Source of the DNA: Flavobacteriales bacterium
Lineage (GTDB): Bacteria; Bacteroidota; Bacteroidia; Flavobacteriales_F; PHOS-HE28
NCBI GenBank assembly: GCA_019912395.1
Contig: JAIOIH010000062.1
Coordinates: forward strand, 62,001 to 126,000
DNA: 64,000 nt
Direction of reading: 5' to 3'
The notes under the pieces are model-generated. The model saw nothing but the letters and a program-made list of their open reading frames with translations. It was not told the origin of the DNA and ran no database searches. The position numbers and the translations under genes were made by a program. Positions 24,700 through 33,130 of this stretch are shown one piece after another. Each line of letters starts with the position of its first letter. Position 1 is the first letter of the stretch.

Positions 24700-25590
24700 T
24701 CAAGCGGTTTTCTTCGGTGGTGCTCCCGGCAGCGGCACGAACTCCGTTTCGCCCGGCACGGGCACGAACTTTTGGTCGATCCAGCGCTGGCGCGCCGCAT
24801 CGATCAGCTCCCGGCTGGTGGCCACGAAGTTCCAATCGATGTGCCGTGGCTCGGGCATCGCTTCGCCACCGAAGAGGAACACCGTGGTACCGGCCTCCAT
24901 GGTGAAGCGGCAGATCGAGGGGTTCTTGGCCACGAGGATCTGTCCCGGTCCAAAACGATCGCCGTCGTTGGTGATGGCGCCTTCGAGGATGTAGAGCCCG
25001 ACCTCCCCGTACAAGGCATGGCCGATGTCCAGCACGCGCTCCTGTGGGCTCACCAGCTTCACCATGTAGCAACGGCTCTGTACAGGTACCGGCGAGCGGT
25101 GCCCCATAACCTCGCCGGCCACCAGTTTGTAGCGGACACCATCTTCCTCCCATACCGGCAGTTCCCCTTCCGCAGCGTGGAAGAAGCTGGGTTCCATCTG
25201 CTCCAGTTCCTTGGGCAGCGCCACCCAGATCTGCAGCCCGTGCAAGCGTTTGGAGGTCTTGCGCAGGCGCTCCGGCGTCCGTTCCGAATGCACGATGCCC
25301 CCGCCCGCGGTCATCCAGTTCACCGCCCCGGGATTGATCTCCATTGCCGTGCCGAGGCTGTCGCGATGCATGATGGTCCCCTCGAACAAATAGGTGAGCG
25401 TGCTCAGCCCGATGTGCGGATGCGGCGGCACATCGAAGTTGGTCCTCTCGTCCATCTCCAACGGTCGCATGTGGTCCAAGTAGATGAAGGGGCCCACCAT
25501 GCGCTTCTCCCGGAAGGGCAGCAGGCGGCCAACCAGGAAGTTCCCGATGTTCCGGGCGCGTTCCTCGATGATGACGGAGATGTTGGACAT
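24700..25590 (-). CDS. Pirin family bicupin protein
   Basis: The 296-residue protein shows the pirin N-terminal cupin with 'GPFIYLDHMRPLEM', the metal-site phrase 'PPHPHIGLSTLTYLFEGTIM' and 'GAVNWMTAGGGIVHSERTP'. A C-terminal pirin_C domain follows ('RCYMVKLVSPQERVLDIGHA' to 'FGGEAMPEP'). His and Glu residues of the first cupin that bind Fe in human pirin and E. coli YhhW are present. Some members have quercetin dioxygenase activity; others are redox or regulatory proteins. The ATG at 25590 opens the conserved domain. A single-domain cupin gene and a YceI gene lie upstream on the same strand. Confidence 0.92.
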   Translation of the reverse strand: MSNISVIIEERARNIGNFLVGRLLPFREKRMVGPFIYLDHMRPLEMDERTNFDVPPHPHIGLSTLTYLFEGTIMHRDSLGTAMEINPGAVNWMTAGGGIVHSERTPERLRKTSKRLHGLQIWVALPKELEQMEPSFFHAAEGELPVWEEDGVRYKLVAGEVMGHRSPVPVQSRCYMVKLVSPQERVLDIGHALYGEVGLYILEGAITNDGDRFGPGQILVAKNPSICRFTMEAGTTVFLFGGEAMPEPRHIDWNFVATSRELIDAARQRWIDQKFVPVPGETEFVPLPGAPPKKTA

Positions 25591-25843
25591 TGTTGCGGGT
25601 TGGTATCCGGCTTTGCGCAAGGGACTTCAATACTGAGCCATACGTGATCACTTCAGCGAGCACCCGGTTCGTACTGGCCTCGTGGAAGGTGCCCGGTGTG
25701 AAGATACGCTCATCCCGACCGGTGCGAAGGGTCGGTGCCACCTGTGGGGCGGCATCGGCGACCTTCAAAATGGACAAGGCCGGGCACCTTTCCCTCGCGC
25801 CGGAACCGGGAGGGCAGGTAATGCACGGACGTTGGAGGGCGCG

Positions 25844-26140
25844 CTATTGATCAAAGAACTTGAACTCGATACCGGTGGGCATCACATGCACCGCCTTCAG
25901 GTCCTGGACCGCCCTGATCTGGTGTACAATATCCGGCGGGACGATGAAGCTGTCCCCCTGCCGAAGGACATGATCGGTACCGGCCAATGCCAATACACAT
26001 TCCCCTTGCGTCACGGTGAGTACGGACTCCAAGTTGGCCAAGTGTTTCGGCAGGAGTTCCCCCGCCTTGGCTTCCATCTGCTTGGCCGTGAATTTCCTTC
26101 CCGTGGCCAGTAATTTGATCTTGGGTTTTGTGACTTCCAT
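25844..26140 (-). CDS. Small single-domain cupin protein (98 aa)
   Basis: The sequence contains cupin motif 1-like 'KHLANLESVLTVTQGECVLA' and motif 2-like 'LRQGDSFIVPPDIVHQIRAV', the beta-barrel core of RmlC-type cupins. Some canonical metal ligands are present (His in PPDIVHQI) but motif 1 lacks the HxH pair, so enzymatic activity is doubtful and small-ligand binding is an alternative. The ATG at 26140 follows an AAGG sequence that could serve as ribosome-binding site. Confidence 0.8.
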   Translation of the reverse strand: MEVTKPKIKLLATGRKFTAKQMEAKAGELLPKHLANLESVLTVTQGECVLALAGTDHVLRQGDSFIVPPDIVHQIRAVQDLKAVHVMPTGIEFKFFDQ

Positions 26141-26243
26141 CCTTAATCCGATTTTAAAAATCTCCGTCCCCTTGGAGGCGGTTGTGCATGAAGCGGGAGG
26201 AGGCATGGGGAAGGACGAGCGCACGCACTTCTCCGAGCCCTTG

Positions 26244-26267
26244 CCTGCTCTGAGCGAAGTTGAAGGG
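26244..26267. repeat. Single copy of a widespread interspersed repeat (LSEVEG type)
   Basis: CTGAGCGAAGTTGAAGGG within 26249-26267 belongs to the same dispersed family as 24010-24028 (core CTGAGC..GTCGAAGG). It lies between the cupin and YceI genes, just after the YceI stop. Confidence 0.5.
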
Positions 26268-26279
26268 TGGTGGATGTAT

Positions 26280-26834
26280 TTACTGTTTCACGAATTGCAC
26301 TTCCGCACTGATCCGCACCTCATCACCCACCAGTACGCCACCCGTCTCCAGCGCCGAGTTCCAGTTCAGGCCCCAATCCTTGCGGTTGATCTTGCCGCTG
26401 AGCGAGAAGCCCGCTTTCTCATTGCCGGATGGATCGGTGATGGTGCCACCGAACTCCACGTCCAGCGTTACCGGCTTGGTGATGTCCTTGATGGTGAGAT
26501 CGCCCTTCAGCTTATAGTCGCTGCCGCCAACATGCTCCATCGACGTGCTTGTGAAGGACAGTTGGGGATGGTTCTCCGCGTCGAAGAAATCGGCGCTTTG
26601 CAAGTGCTTGTCGCGGTTCTCATCGTTGGTGAAGACCTCTGCGGTGTCCATGGTGGCTTGCACCTTCGCATGGCTGAAGTCCTTGCCCACGGCTTCGATG
26701 CTGGCATTGATCTTCCGGAATTCGCCCTTCACGTTGGCGATCATCAGGTGCCTCACTTGGAAATTGACCTCGCTGTGGGAGGGGTCGACCAGCCACTTCG
26801 TGCGGGTCGTCGTAGGGGTTGCTGCTGTTGTCAT
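26280..26834 (-). CDS. YceI family lipid-binding-like protein
   Basis: The 184-residue protein has the YceI lipocalin-like barrel signature: 'WLVDPSHSEVNFQVRHLMIA' with 'NVKGEFRKINASI' at the start, then 'QATMDTAEVFTNDENRDKHL', 'SADFFDAENHPQLSFTSTSM' and 'LTIKDITKPVTLDVEFGGTI'. The family binds polyisoprenoids or acts in stress responses. Unlike most relatives it has no obvious signal peptide from the ATG at 26834, suggesting a cytosolic form. The frame is open upstream, but that sequence is not signal-like. Confidence 0.9.
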   Translation of the reverse strand: MTTAATPTTTRTKWLVDPSHSEVNFQVRHLMIANVKGEFRKINASIEAVGKDFSHAKVQATMDTAEVFTNDENRDKHLQSADFFDAENHPQLSFTSTSMEHVGGSDYKLKGDLTIKDITKPVTLDVEFGGTITDPSGNEKAGFSLSGKINRKDWGLNWNSALETGGVLVGDEVRISAEVQFVKQ

Positions 26835-27256
26835 GGTGTATTGATCGTTGATGGTGAGCGTGTACTTGACGCCTGCGCTTCGCGGCGTGGACCGGAAGAA
26901 CGCTTGCACCTCCCCCATTGTTCGCCTACGGGATGAACGCCGAAGAACCTGTTCAGGATCTCGCAATGAAGAAGACCGGGGGCAGGCAGGCCCCAAACCT
27001 CGCACGAGCATCCACGCTAGTGCGCATGTCGTCACCGCCCACGCATCCACCGCCACCTCCTTATGCACTGCCTCCGGTACCACTGAGCCAAAAGCCCGAA
27101 TGCGCTGAAGAGCCTAGAGGCTTGAACAAATCAAAAGGCCTTTACCGCCGAAGCTGAAATAAGCCGAAGAGCCCGAAAAGCCAAAGCGGCCCAGGCCGAA
27201 TGCCTGCATACCCTGAGGAGCCTGAACGCCGGGATCATCTGATCGACCGATCGACC
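26835..27256. other. 422-bp gap with decayed GCC-GAA simple repeats
   Basis: No gene is recognisable on either strand. From about 27098 to 27233 short units of the form GCCGAA, GCCCGAA, GCTGAA and GCCTGAA recur roughly every 8-15 bases, as if an AGCCGAAA-type tandem repeat had decayed. Confidence 0.5.
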
Positions 27257-28447
27257 TCAACCCAGCACCTCCTTCACCCGGTCCGCTGCTTCTTGCAGCG
27301 AAATGGCGCTGAGCACCTGCAATCCGCTCTTGTCGATCAGCTCCTTGGCCTCCTTGGCATTGGTGCCTTGGAGGCGCACGATGATGGGCACCTTGATGTC
27401 GCCGATGTTCTTGTAGGCATCCACCACGCCTTGGGCCACGCGGTCGCAGCGTACGATGCCGCCGAAGATGTTCACCAAGATCGCTTTCACATTGGGGTCC
27501 TTCAGGATGATGCGGAAGCCTTTTTCCACACGGGCCGCGTCGGCGGTACCGCCCACGTCGAGGAAGTTCGCCGGGCTGCCACCGCTGAGCTTGATGATGT
27601 CCATGGTGGCCATGGCAAGGCCTGCGCCGTTCACCATGCAGCCCACGTTACCGTCCAGCTTCACATAGTTCAGGCCCGCTTCGCCCGCCTCCACTTCAAT
27701 GGGGTCCTCCTCGCTCTTGTCACGCATCTCCACATAGTCCGGGTGGCGGTAGAGCGCATTGCCGTCCAAACGCACCTTGGCATCCACGGCGATGATCTTG
27801 TCGTCACTGGTCTTCAGCACGGGATTGATCTCGAACATGACGCTGTCGCTGCCTTCATAGGCCTTGTACAGGGCTGTCACGAACTTCATCATCTCCTTCT
27901 TCGCGGCACCGGAAAGCCCGAGCTTGGTCGCGATCTTGTTGCACTGGAACGGGCGCAGGCCCACGCGCGGGTCCACCTCCTCCTTGAAGATGAGCTCCGG
28001 TGTCTTCTCCGCCACCTCCTCGATGTCCATGCCGCCCTCGGTGCTGTACATGATGATGTTGCGGGCACTGGCACGATCGAGCAGCACGCCCATGTAGAAC
28101 TCATTCGGCTCGCTCGCGCCGGGGTAGTAGACATCCTCGGCGATGAGCACCTTGCTCACTTTCTTGCCCTGGGGCGGCGTTTGGGGCGTCTTCAGCATCA
28201 TGCCGATGATCGCCTCGGAGCGCTCGCGCACTTCGTCGATGGTCTTGGCGAGCTTCACTCCCCCACCCTTCCCACGGCCACCGGCATGGACCTGGGCCTT
28301 GATCACCCACCATTTGGTGCCGGTCTCCTGGCTGAGGCGCTTGGCCTGGTCCACCGCCTCATCGGCGTTGTAGGCCACCAGCCCGCGCTGCACGCGGACA
28401 CCGAACTGTGAAAGGATGCTCTTGCCTTGATATTCGTGAAGGTTCAT
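27257..28447 (-). CDS. sucC: Succinyl-CoA synthetase (succinate-CoA ligase), beta subunit
   Basis: The 396-residue subunit carries the ATP-grasp domain and the CoA-ligase C-terminal domain of the TCA-cycle enzyme converting succinyl-CoA, ADP/GDP and phosphate to succinate and ATP/GTP. Visible hallmarks are 'MNLHEYQGKSILSQFGV', 'VIKAQVHAGGRGKGGGVKLA', 'DSVMFEINPVL', 'DGNVGCMVNGAGLAMATMDI' and 'GGTADAARVEKGFRII', then 'ILVNIFGGIVRCDRVAQGVV'. The alpha subunit gene is not adjacent, as is common in Bacteroidota. A promoter-like TACATTCG box lies 45 nt upstream. Confidence 0.96.
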   Translation of the reverse strand: MNLHEYQGKSILSQFGVRVQRGLVAYNADEAVDQAKRLSQETGTKWWVIKAQVHAGGRGKGGGVKLAKTIDEVRERSEAIIGMMLKTPQTPPQGKKVSKVLIAEDVYYPGASEPNEFYMGVLLDRASARNIIMYSTEGGMDIEEVAEKTPELIFKEEVDPRVGLRPFQCNKIATKLGLSGAAKKEMMKFVTALYKAYEGSDSVMFEINPVLKTSDDKIIAVDAKVRLDGNALYRHPDYVEMRDKSEEDPIEVEAGEAGLNYVKLDGNVGCMVNGAGLAMATMDIIKLSGGSPANFLDVGGTADAARVEKGFRIILKDPNVKAILVNIFGGIVRCDRVAQGVVDAYKNIGDIKVPIIVRLQGTNAKEAKELIDKSGLQVLSAISLQEAADRVKEVLG

Positions 28448-28492
28448 GGGTTGAGATCTGCGGATGGGCCCGGCCTTATGGTGGGCAGGCCG

Positions 28493-28500
28493 CGAATGTA
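28493..28500 (-). promoter_or_regulatory. Candidate -7 box of sucC
   Basis: Minus-strand TACATTCG followed by CGGCC. The same TAYATTCGCGGCC string precedes the small basic protein gene at 37139 (box at 37158-37165). Confidence 0.35.
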
Positions 28501-28557
28501 ACGGCTGATCGATGGACATGATCCATGCGCGACTTCATCGGCCCGATCCGTTGTTCG

Positions 28558-28565
28558 TTCCTTTG
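28558..28565 (+). promoter_or_regulatory. Candidate -7 box of the mechanosensitive channel gene
   Basis: TTCCTTTG, followed by CGG, differs from TAnnTTTG at one position and ends 14 nt before the ATG at 28580. Confidence 0.25.
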
Positions 28566-28579
28566 CGGCCCCTGAACGC

Positions 28580-29902
28580 ATGAAGAACAACGAATTACCA
28601 GCGCTCTACGACCTGCTCGTCACCCCCTTGCACAAGCTGCTGGCCAACTGGGGGGTCTCGCAGGAACATCTTGCATGGGTGGGGCTCCTGGTGGGCGGTG
28701 CACTGGTGCTCACCTTGATGTTGCTCCTCTCCAAGGTGTTGAACTGGGTGCTCACCCTCCTATTGAAGCGGTTGGCGGTGAGGACGGAATCCAAGTTTGA
28801 TGACTTCCTGGTGAAACGCCGCACTCCGCGGTACGTGGCCCGCATCGTGCCGCTGGTACTGGCGTTCAACCTGATCCCTGTGGTACTGGCGAATTTTCCG
28901 CGCGGAGTGCCTTTGGTGGAAGCCCTGTTCAATGTCTTCTTCATCCTGCTGGCCATCCGCATCCTTCGCTCGGTGATCGATGCTTCCATGGACACCCTCA
29001 AGCTCAAGGAGGCGTACAGCGGCAAACCCTTGGACAGCTACGCGCAGGTGATCTCCTTGATCCTGTGGATCATTGCGGGCGTCCTCATTTTCTCCCAGCT
29101 CACGGGCCGCTCCGCGCTGGCATTCCTCACGGCCATGGGCGCCGCATCCGCAGTGATGCTCCTGATCTTCAAGGACACCATCCTGGGCTTCGTGGCCAGC
29201 ATCCAGATCAGCGCCAATGACCTGGTCCGCTTGGGCGATTGGATCACCATGGAAAAATATGGCGCGGACGGGGATGTGTCGGAGATCAACCTCACCACGG
29301 TGAAGGTGATCAACTTCGACAAGACCATCACCACCATCCCCACCTACGCGCTGATCTCCGATTCCTTCCAGAACTGGCGCGGCATGCAACAGGCCGGCGG
29401 CCGGCGGATCAAGCGCAGCATCCGCATCAAGATGAGCTCCATCCGCTACTTGGACGAGGAGGAGATCGATGCCTTGCGCCCCATTGAGCTGCTCACGTCC
29501 TTTATCGACAGGCGAAGGGAGGAGATCCGCCAATACAACGCGACGCACGAGGTGGACAAGAGCATCCTGGTGAACGGTCGCAACCTCACCAACGTGGGCC
29601 TCTTCCGCCATTACATGGAACGCTACGCCTTGGACTATCCCGGTGTGCATCCGGATATGACACGGATGGTACGCCAACTTGCGCCCGATGAACGCGGGCT
29701 CCCCTTGGAACTATACTGCTTCAGCAAGGATACCCGCTGGGTGGTGTATGAGCACCTGATGGCTGATATTTTCGACCACCTGCTGGCCTCCACGGGCTAC
29801 TTCGGCCTGGAGGTCTTCGAGAACCCGGCCTCGGATGATATCCGGTCCTTGGGCGGAAGGATCGCACGGATCGGGAGGGAGAGCGGAGAGCGGGAAAGTT
29901 GA
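28580..29902 (+). CDS. YbdG-like mechanosensitive ion channel (MscS family)
   Basis: The 440-residue inner-membrane protein has five hydrophobic segments followed by the MscS pore helix and beta domain ('AFLTAMGAASAVMLLIFKDT', 'ILGFVASIQISANDLVRLGD', 'GDVSEINLTTVKVINFDKTI'). The long soluble C-terminus with 'NVGLFRHYMERYALDYPGVH' and 'RGLPLELYCFSKDTRWVVYE' marks the YbdG (miniconductance, MscM) branch rather than short MscS. It would release solutes during hypo-osmotic shock. It is divergent from sucC. Confidence 0.92.
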   Translation: MKNNELPALYDLLVTPLHKLLANWGVSQEHLAWVGLLVGGALVLTLMLLLSKVLNWVLTLLLKRLAVRTESKFDDFLVKRRTPRYVARIVPLVLAFNLIPVVLANFPRGVPLVEALFNVFFILLAIRILRSVIDASMDTLKLKEAYSGKPLDSYAQVISLILWIIAGVLIFSQLTGRSALAFLTAMGAASAVMLLIFKDTILGFVASIQISANDLVRLGDWITMEKYGADGDVSEINLTTVKVINFDKTITTIPTYALISDSFQNWRGMQQAGGRRIKRSIRIKMSSIRYLDEEEIDALRPIELLTSFIDRRREEIRQYNATHEVDKSILVNGRNLTNVGLFRHYMERYALDYPGVHPDMTRMVRQLAPDERGLPLELYCFSKDTRWVVYEHLMADIFDHLLASTGYFGLEVFENPASDDIRSLGGRIARIGRESGERES

Positions 29903-29947
29903 TGATTCACCACAGAGACACGGGGAAATGCAGGTTTTAAGTGGAAT
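29903..29947. repeat. Fragment of a common 'CACAGAGACACGG' interspersed repeat
   Basis: CACCACAGAGACACGGGG (29909-29926) belongs to a dispersed sequence family seen between genes in many bacteria. A degenerate pair of related pieces lies at 41553-41570 and 41693-41708. Confidence 0.4.
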
Positions 29948-30046
29948 GGTACAGGGTATTGGGTACAGGGTACAGGATACAATGCCCGTGGCCTCAAATA
30001 CCCCGTACCCGGTACTCGGTACCCGGTACTCGATACCCTGTACCCC
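29948..30046. repeat. Palindromic array of heptamer repeats abutting the lolD start
   Basis: The left arm is five 7-bp units (GGTACAG, GGTATTG, GGTACAG, GGTACAG, GATACAA; 29948-29982). The right arm is six units of form NNNGTAC or NNNATAC (CCCGTAC, CCGGTAC, TCGGTAC, CCGGTAC, TCGATAC, CCTGTAC; 30002-30043). The arms are complementary: GGGTACAGGGTA (29961-29972) pairs perfectly with TACCCTGTACCC (30034-30045). The right arm ends one base before the ATG of lolD, so an RNA hairpin would bury the ribosome-binding region. Confidence 0.8.
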
Positions 30047-30694
30047 ATGATCCAAGCATCCACCATCCACAAACGCTTCGGCGATCTTGAGGTCCTGAAA
30101 GGCGTGGACCTGCACGTGGCCAAGGGCGAAGTGGTGAGCATCGTGGGCGCCAGCGGCGCGGGGAAGACCACGTTGTTGCAGATCCTCGGCACACTCGAGA
30201 AGCCGGACAGCGGAAGCCTGCTGATCAATGGTGAGGAAGTAACGAAGCTGAGCAGCAAGACCCTCAGCGCATTCCGCAACCGGCACATCGGCTTCGTGTT
30301 CCAGTTCCACCATTTGCTGCCGGAATTCACCGCGTTGGAGAATACCATGATGCCGGGTTTGATCGCAGGGAAGTCCAAGGCCGAATGCACCATCCGTGCC
30401 GAGGAGCTGCTCACCCGCCTGAACGTGATCGCCCGCAAGGAGCACAAGCCGAGCCAGCTCAGCGGCGGCGAACAGCAGCGCGTGGCCGTGGCCCGGGCAC
30501 TCTTCAACAACCCGAGCGTGGTGCTCGCGGATGAGCCCAGCGGCAACCTCGATTCCGCGCATGCCAAGGAACTGCACCAGCTCTTCTTCGACCTGCGAAA
30601 GGAATTGGGCCAGACCTTCGTGATCGTGACGCACAATGAGGAATTGGCGGAGATGGCGGACCGGAGGCTGGTGATCAAGGACGGGGTGATCTAG
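30047..30694 (+). CDS. lolD: LolD-type ABC transporter ATPase (lipoprotein release)
   Basis: The 215-residue ATPase has Walker A 'GASGAGKTT', Q-loop '[17 protein letters not shown]', signature '[19 protein letters not shown]', Walker B '[13 protein letters not shown]' and the H-loop '[11 protein letters not shown]'. The 'EFTALEN' phrase and overall length match LolD of the LolCDE complex, which extracts outer-membrane lipoproteins from the inner membrane. MacB-type ATPases are an alternative. The partner permeases LolC/E are not in the window. The start codon directly follows the heptamer repeat array and has no visible ribosome-binding site. Confidence 0.88.
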   Translation: MIQASTIHKRFGDLEVLKGVDLHVAKGEVVSIVGASGAGKTTLLQILGTLEKPDSGSLLINGEEVTKLSSKTLSAFRNRHIGFVFQFHHLLPEFTALENTMMPGLIAGKSKAECTIRAEELLTRLNVIARKEHKPSQLSGGEQQRVAVARALFNNPSVVLADEPSGNLDSAHAKELHQLFFDLRKELGQTFVIVTHNEELAEMADRRLVIKDGVI

Positions 30695-30976
30695 AACGAC
30701 AGGACGATCACTTGTGACCGGGGAAAGACCAAGGTGCTGCCGGATCATGCCGACAACACTGTTGGAAGTGAAGTTCAACGAAATGGGAACTTGCTTTTGG
30801 GTCACTCAAGATCGCGTACGATCGGAATGCCGTCGCGGCTCGGGGGCCGGGATGACAGCCCAGCATGGCAACTTCTCAGGAACGAGTGTTTGCGATCCTG
30901 TTCGGCCTCACGCTCTTCCAGCATCCCGGTGATCCGGAAGGAGCTTCCTGAAGGAGTTGCTTTTGAACGCGGTGTT

Positions 30977-30984
30977 TATCTTCG
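30977..30984 (+). promoter_or_regulatory. Candidate -7 box before the 30991 gene
   Basis: TATCTTCG (TAnnTTTG with one change) ends 6 nt before the ATG at 30991. Confidence 0.3.
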
Positions 30985-30990
30985 CATGCC

Positions 30991-31521
30991 ATGTGCTCCC
31001 GGATCATCTTCAGTGCAAGCTTGGCCTTCCTTGCTCAGGGCAGTGCCGCTCAGGGTCCGTTGGAACCAAGCCGGAGCTCTTCGGATTCCGTTGCCATCGT
31101 GGAAGCCATCCATCGGACAGAACCTTGGATCGCGGATCAACTTGAGGCCATGAAAATCTCAACCGACCCTGTCGAGATCCGGGCTCTGGCGATGGATCTC
31201 TCGCAACGCACCGACAGTTTGGCCGGCCAATTCCGAAAGGTGTTCCCCGACAATGACGATGGATGGATGCTTTTTGGCCTCTACTCGGGCCTTGCCGCCG
31301 CATCTGACGCTAGCGCTCCGGGCTTGGCCGCAGTCTATCGGTCCTCAGCCGCCACTGCGTTGTATAGTGGCGATAGCCCCTACCGCCCGGAGATGTACAA
31401 GTCCCTGAATTCGATCTCGGAACGAGCTTGGTCACTGGCACGATCGAAGCGCCCCGAGCGTTCCCAACGGCTGCTCGATAAGTTGACGGCTGAACATCTG
31501 GACTTGATCTTCGCCCTTTAA
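30991..31521 (+). CDS. Exported protein of unknown function (176 aa)
   Basis: The N-terminus MCSRIIFSASLAFLAQGSAA looks like a short signal peptide with cleavage near AQG. The rest is mostly helical and polar ('EPWIADQLEAMKISTDPVEI', 'SERAWSLARSKRPERSQRLL') and matches no family I recognise. Codon use is less biased than in the neighbours, so it may be a lineage-specific gene. It follows a 296-bp gap after lolD, and a promoter-like box sits 6 nt upstream. Confidence 0.6.
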   Translation: MCSRIIFSASLAFLAQGSAAQGPLEPSRSSSDSVAIVEAIHRTEPWIADQLEAMKISTDPVEIRALAMDLSQRTDSLAGQFRKVFPDNDDGWMLFGLYSGLAAASDASAPGLAAVYRSSAATALYSGDSPYRPEMYKSLNSISERAWSLARSKRPERSQRLLDKLTAEHLDLIFAL

Positions 31522-31589
31522 GAGCCTGTTCGGGATCGAAGGAATAAACCCAAATGGCTATCTTGGGCAACCCAAAACCCGGTAAGACC

Positions 31590-32384
31590 ATGCGCTTCGC
31601 CCTCCCCCTGATCGCCGTCCTTTTGTCCATACCCGCCACAGCACAGTCCGATGCGCAGCAAAAGGCCCTTGAAAGCCTTCAGCAGAATGGCGCATACGTG
31701 AGCAGTGGTGTTAGCGATGTGAAGGTGGAGGACGATAACGACCCGTTCACGCCCAATGAATTCGTGGGTAGCTTCCGCATGGAGGTACACAGCTTCGTGA
31801 AAGGCGTGGAGGCCAAGGAGAGCCCCACGAACATGCGCTACTGGAGCAGCCCGGACATGACGTTGATCGGCATCTCCCCGGAGGGAAGCAAAGGAGCCCA
31901 GATCAAGATGCTCACCGACCTGAAGGGCAAGTGGAGCTACATGCTCATGACCGATGAGAAAGGCAACAAGACGGGGATGAAGAGTCGCAAGAAGAAGATC
32001 ACGTTCAACACGAGCGAGAGCGATAGTGGGAAGGACAACGGCAAGTTCACCGTTACGACGGAGACCAAGGTGATAGAGGGGCACACCTGTACCAAGGTGG
32101 TCGGTACCACGGAGGAAGGCACATGGACCGGCTGGGTGGCCAAGGACATCGTTGTTCCCTTCGGGGATATCGCCAATAGCATGAGCCGCAGCGCGATCCA
32201 GAAGAAAAAGCAGAACTGGGAGGGCCTGCAGGGGTTTCCGCTGGAGTATGAAATGGAGGACAAGAACGGGAAGGACAAGACGGTGGTCCATGTGAAGGAC
32301 CTGAAGATCGGTGCCGTGGACCCCGGCGTTTTTTCCATCTCCGACTACAAGATCATGGAGATCCCGGGTATGCCGGGCCAGTGA
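31590..32384 (+). CDS. DUF4412-family exported protein (264 aa)
   Basis: A signal peptide (MRFALPLIAVLLSIPATA) precedes a mature region with the DUF4412 pattern: a strand 'VGSFRMEVHSF', 'NMRYWSSPDMTLIGI', 'KMLTDLKGKWSYMLMTDEKG' and 'KVIEGHTCTKVVGTTEEGTW', ending in 'GFPLEYEMEDKNGKDKTVVH'. The family is predicted periplasmic or outer-membrane associated, with a lipoprotein-carrier-like beta fold and no proven role. The Met at 31590 opens the signal peptide; the ATG at 31554 would add 12 residues. Confidence 0.82.
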   Translation: MRFALPLIAVLLSIPATAQSDAQQKALESLQQNGAYVSSGVSDVKVEDDNDPFTPNEFVGSFRMEVHSFVKGVEAKESPTNMRYWSSPDMTLIGISPEGSKGAQIKMLTDLKGKWSYMLMTDEKGNKTGMKSRKKKITFNTSESDSGKDNGKFTVTTETKVIEGHTCTKVVGTTEEGTWTGWVAKDIVVPFGDIANSMSRSAIQKKKQNWEGLQGFPLEYEMEDKNGKDKTVVHVKDLKIGAVDPGVFSISDYKIMEIPGMPGQ

Positions 32385-32463
32385 ACACGGCGATCGAGCG
32401 GTCGGCTTCCCACACGCGGCACCCAGCTTGCAGGTACCCGAGCGGCCATTGATCGAAAAACGC

Positions 32464-32471
32464 GACCTTTG
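32464..32471 (+). promoter_or_regulatory. Candidate -7 box of the J-domain/KTSC gene
   Basis: GACCTTTG followed by C; the same nonamer occurs at 49222-49230 and, on the minus strand, at 39025-39032 upstream of ettA. The start codon is 63 nt downstream. Confidence 0.3.
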
Positions 32472-32534
32472 CCCGCTTTTTCGGCAACAGCAGGCCGCGT
32501 TGCTGTTCGCCATGGCCAATAAGCACCCCGTGCC

Positions 32535-32984
32535 ATGAAGAAGATCACAGATAGCCGCAAGCTCATCGGAGCTACATCGGCCACCACGCTGAAGGAATTG
32601 AACACCTTGTACAAGGGCTTGATGAAAACCCATCACCCGGACCGTTTCCCCCACGATGAGGAGAAGCGCGAGGAGGCGGAGGGGTTGAGCAAACACCTGA
32701 TCGACGCCTATAAATTCCTGGAAAGCATCCATCCGGAAACGCATGCCTCGAATGCTGAGGACTTCGAAAAGACCGTGGCCAGCACCATCACGGACTGGCA
32801 CTATAAGTCCCTCACGTTGCATGTGACCTTCGGTGATGGCAGCACCTACGAGTTCTATGGCGTGCAACCGAAGACCTACAACAAGTTCGTGAACACGGAC
32901 GGCAACACGCGCTTTGCGAAGCGGCACATCTTCGGCGCGTTCACCCATCGCAAGGTCACGGGAGCAACCCCGGCACAGGGTTGA
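32535..32984 (+). CDS. J-domain-like / KTSC fusion protein (149 aa)
   Basis: Residues 1-65 form a J-domain-like hairpin: 'LKELNTLYKGLMKTHHPDRF' holds the HPD motif (His34-Pro-Asp36), followed by the helix 'GLSKHLIDAYKFLES'. Residues about 88-140 are a KTSC domain ('YKSLTLHVTFGDGSTYEFYG', 'VQPKTYNKFVNTDGNTRF', 'RHIFGAFTHRK'). J-domains stimulate DnaK, and KTSC is a small presumed nucleic-acid or protein-binding module named after lysyl-tRNA-synthetase fusions. The pairing suggests a specialised co-chaperone, but no substrate can be inferred. It is cytoplasmic and stands alone. Confidence 0.78.
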   Translation: MKKITDSRKLIGATSATTLKELNTLYKGLMKTHHPDRFPHDEEKREEAEGLSKHLIDAYKFLESIHPETHASNAEDFEKTVASTITDWHYKSLTLHVTFGDGSTYEFYGVQPKTYNKFVNTDGNTRFAKRHIFGAFTHRKVTGATPAQG

Positions 32985-33094
32985 TCAAACAGCCGCCTGA
33001 GGATCCAACCACGAACCTTTTTCCCGGCACCGGGCCACCTTCGGGCCGAAGTTTTCGTCCTTGCTCCAGACAGCACCGATCTGTCGCCCCAACG

Positions 33095-33102
33095 TACCTT
33101 GC
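33095..33102 (+). promoter_or_regulatory. Candidate -7 box of the CUB/PKD CHU_C gene
   Basis: TACCTTGC, identical to 18040-18047, ends 28 nt before the ATG at 33131. Confidence 0.25.
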
Positions 33103-33130
33103 TACCCGATCCACACCGGTTCCCGCGCCC

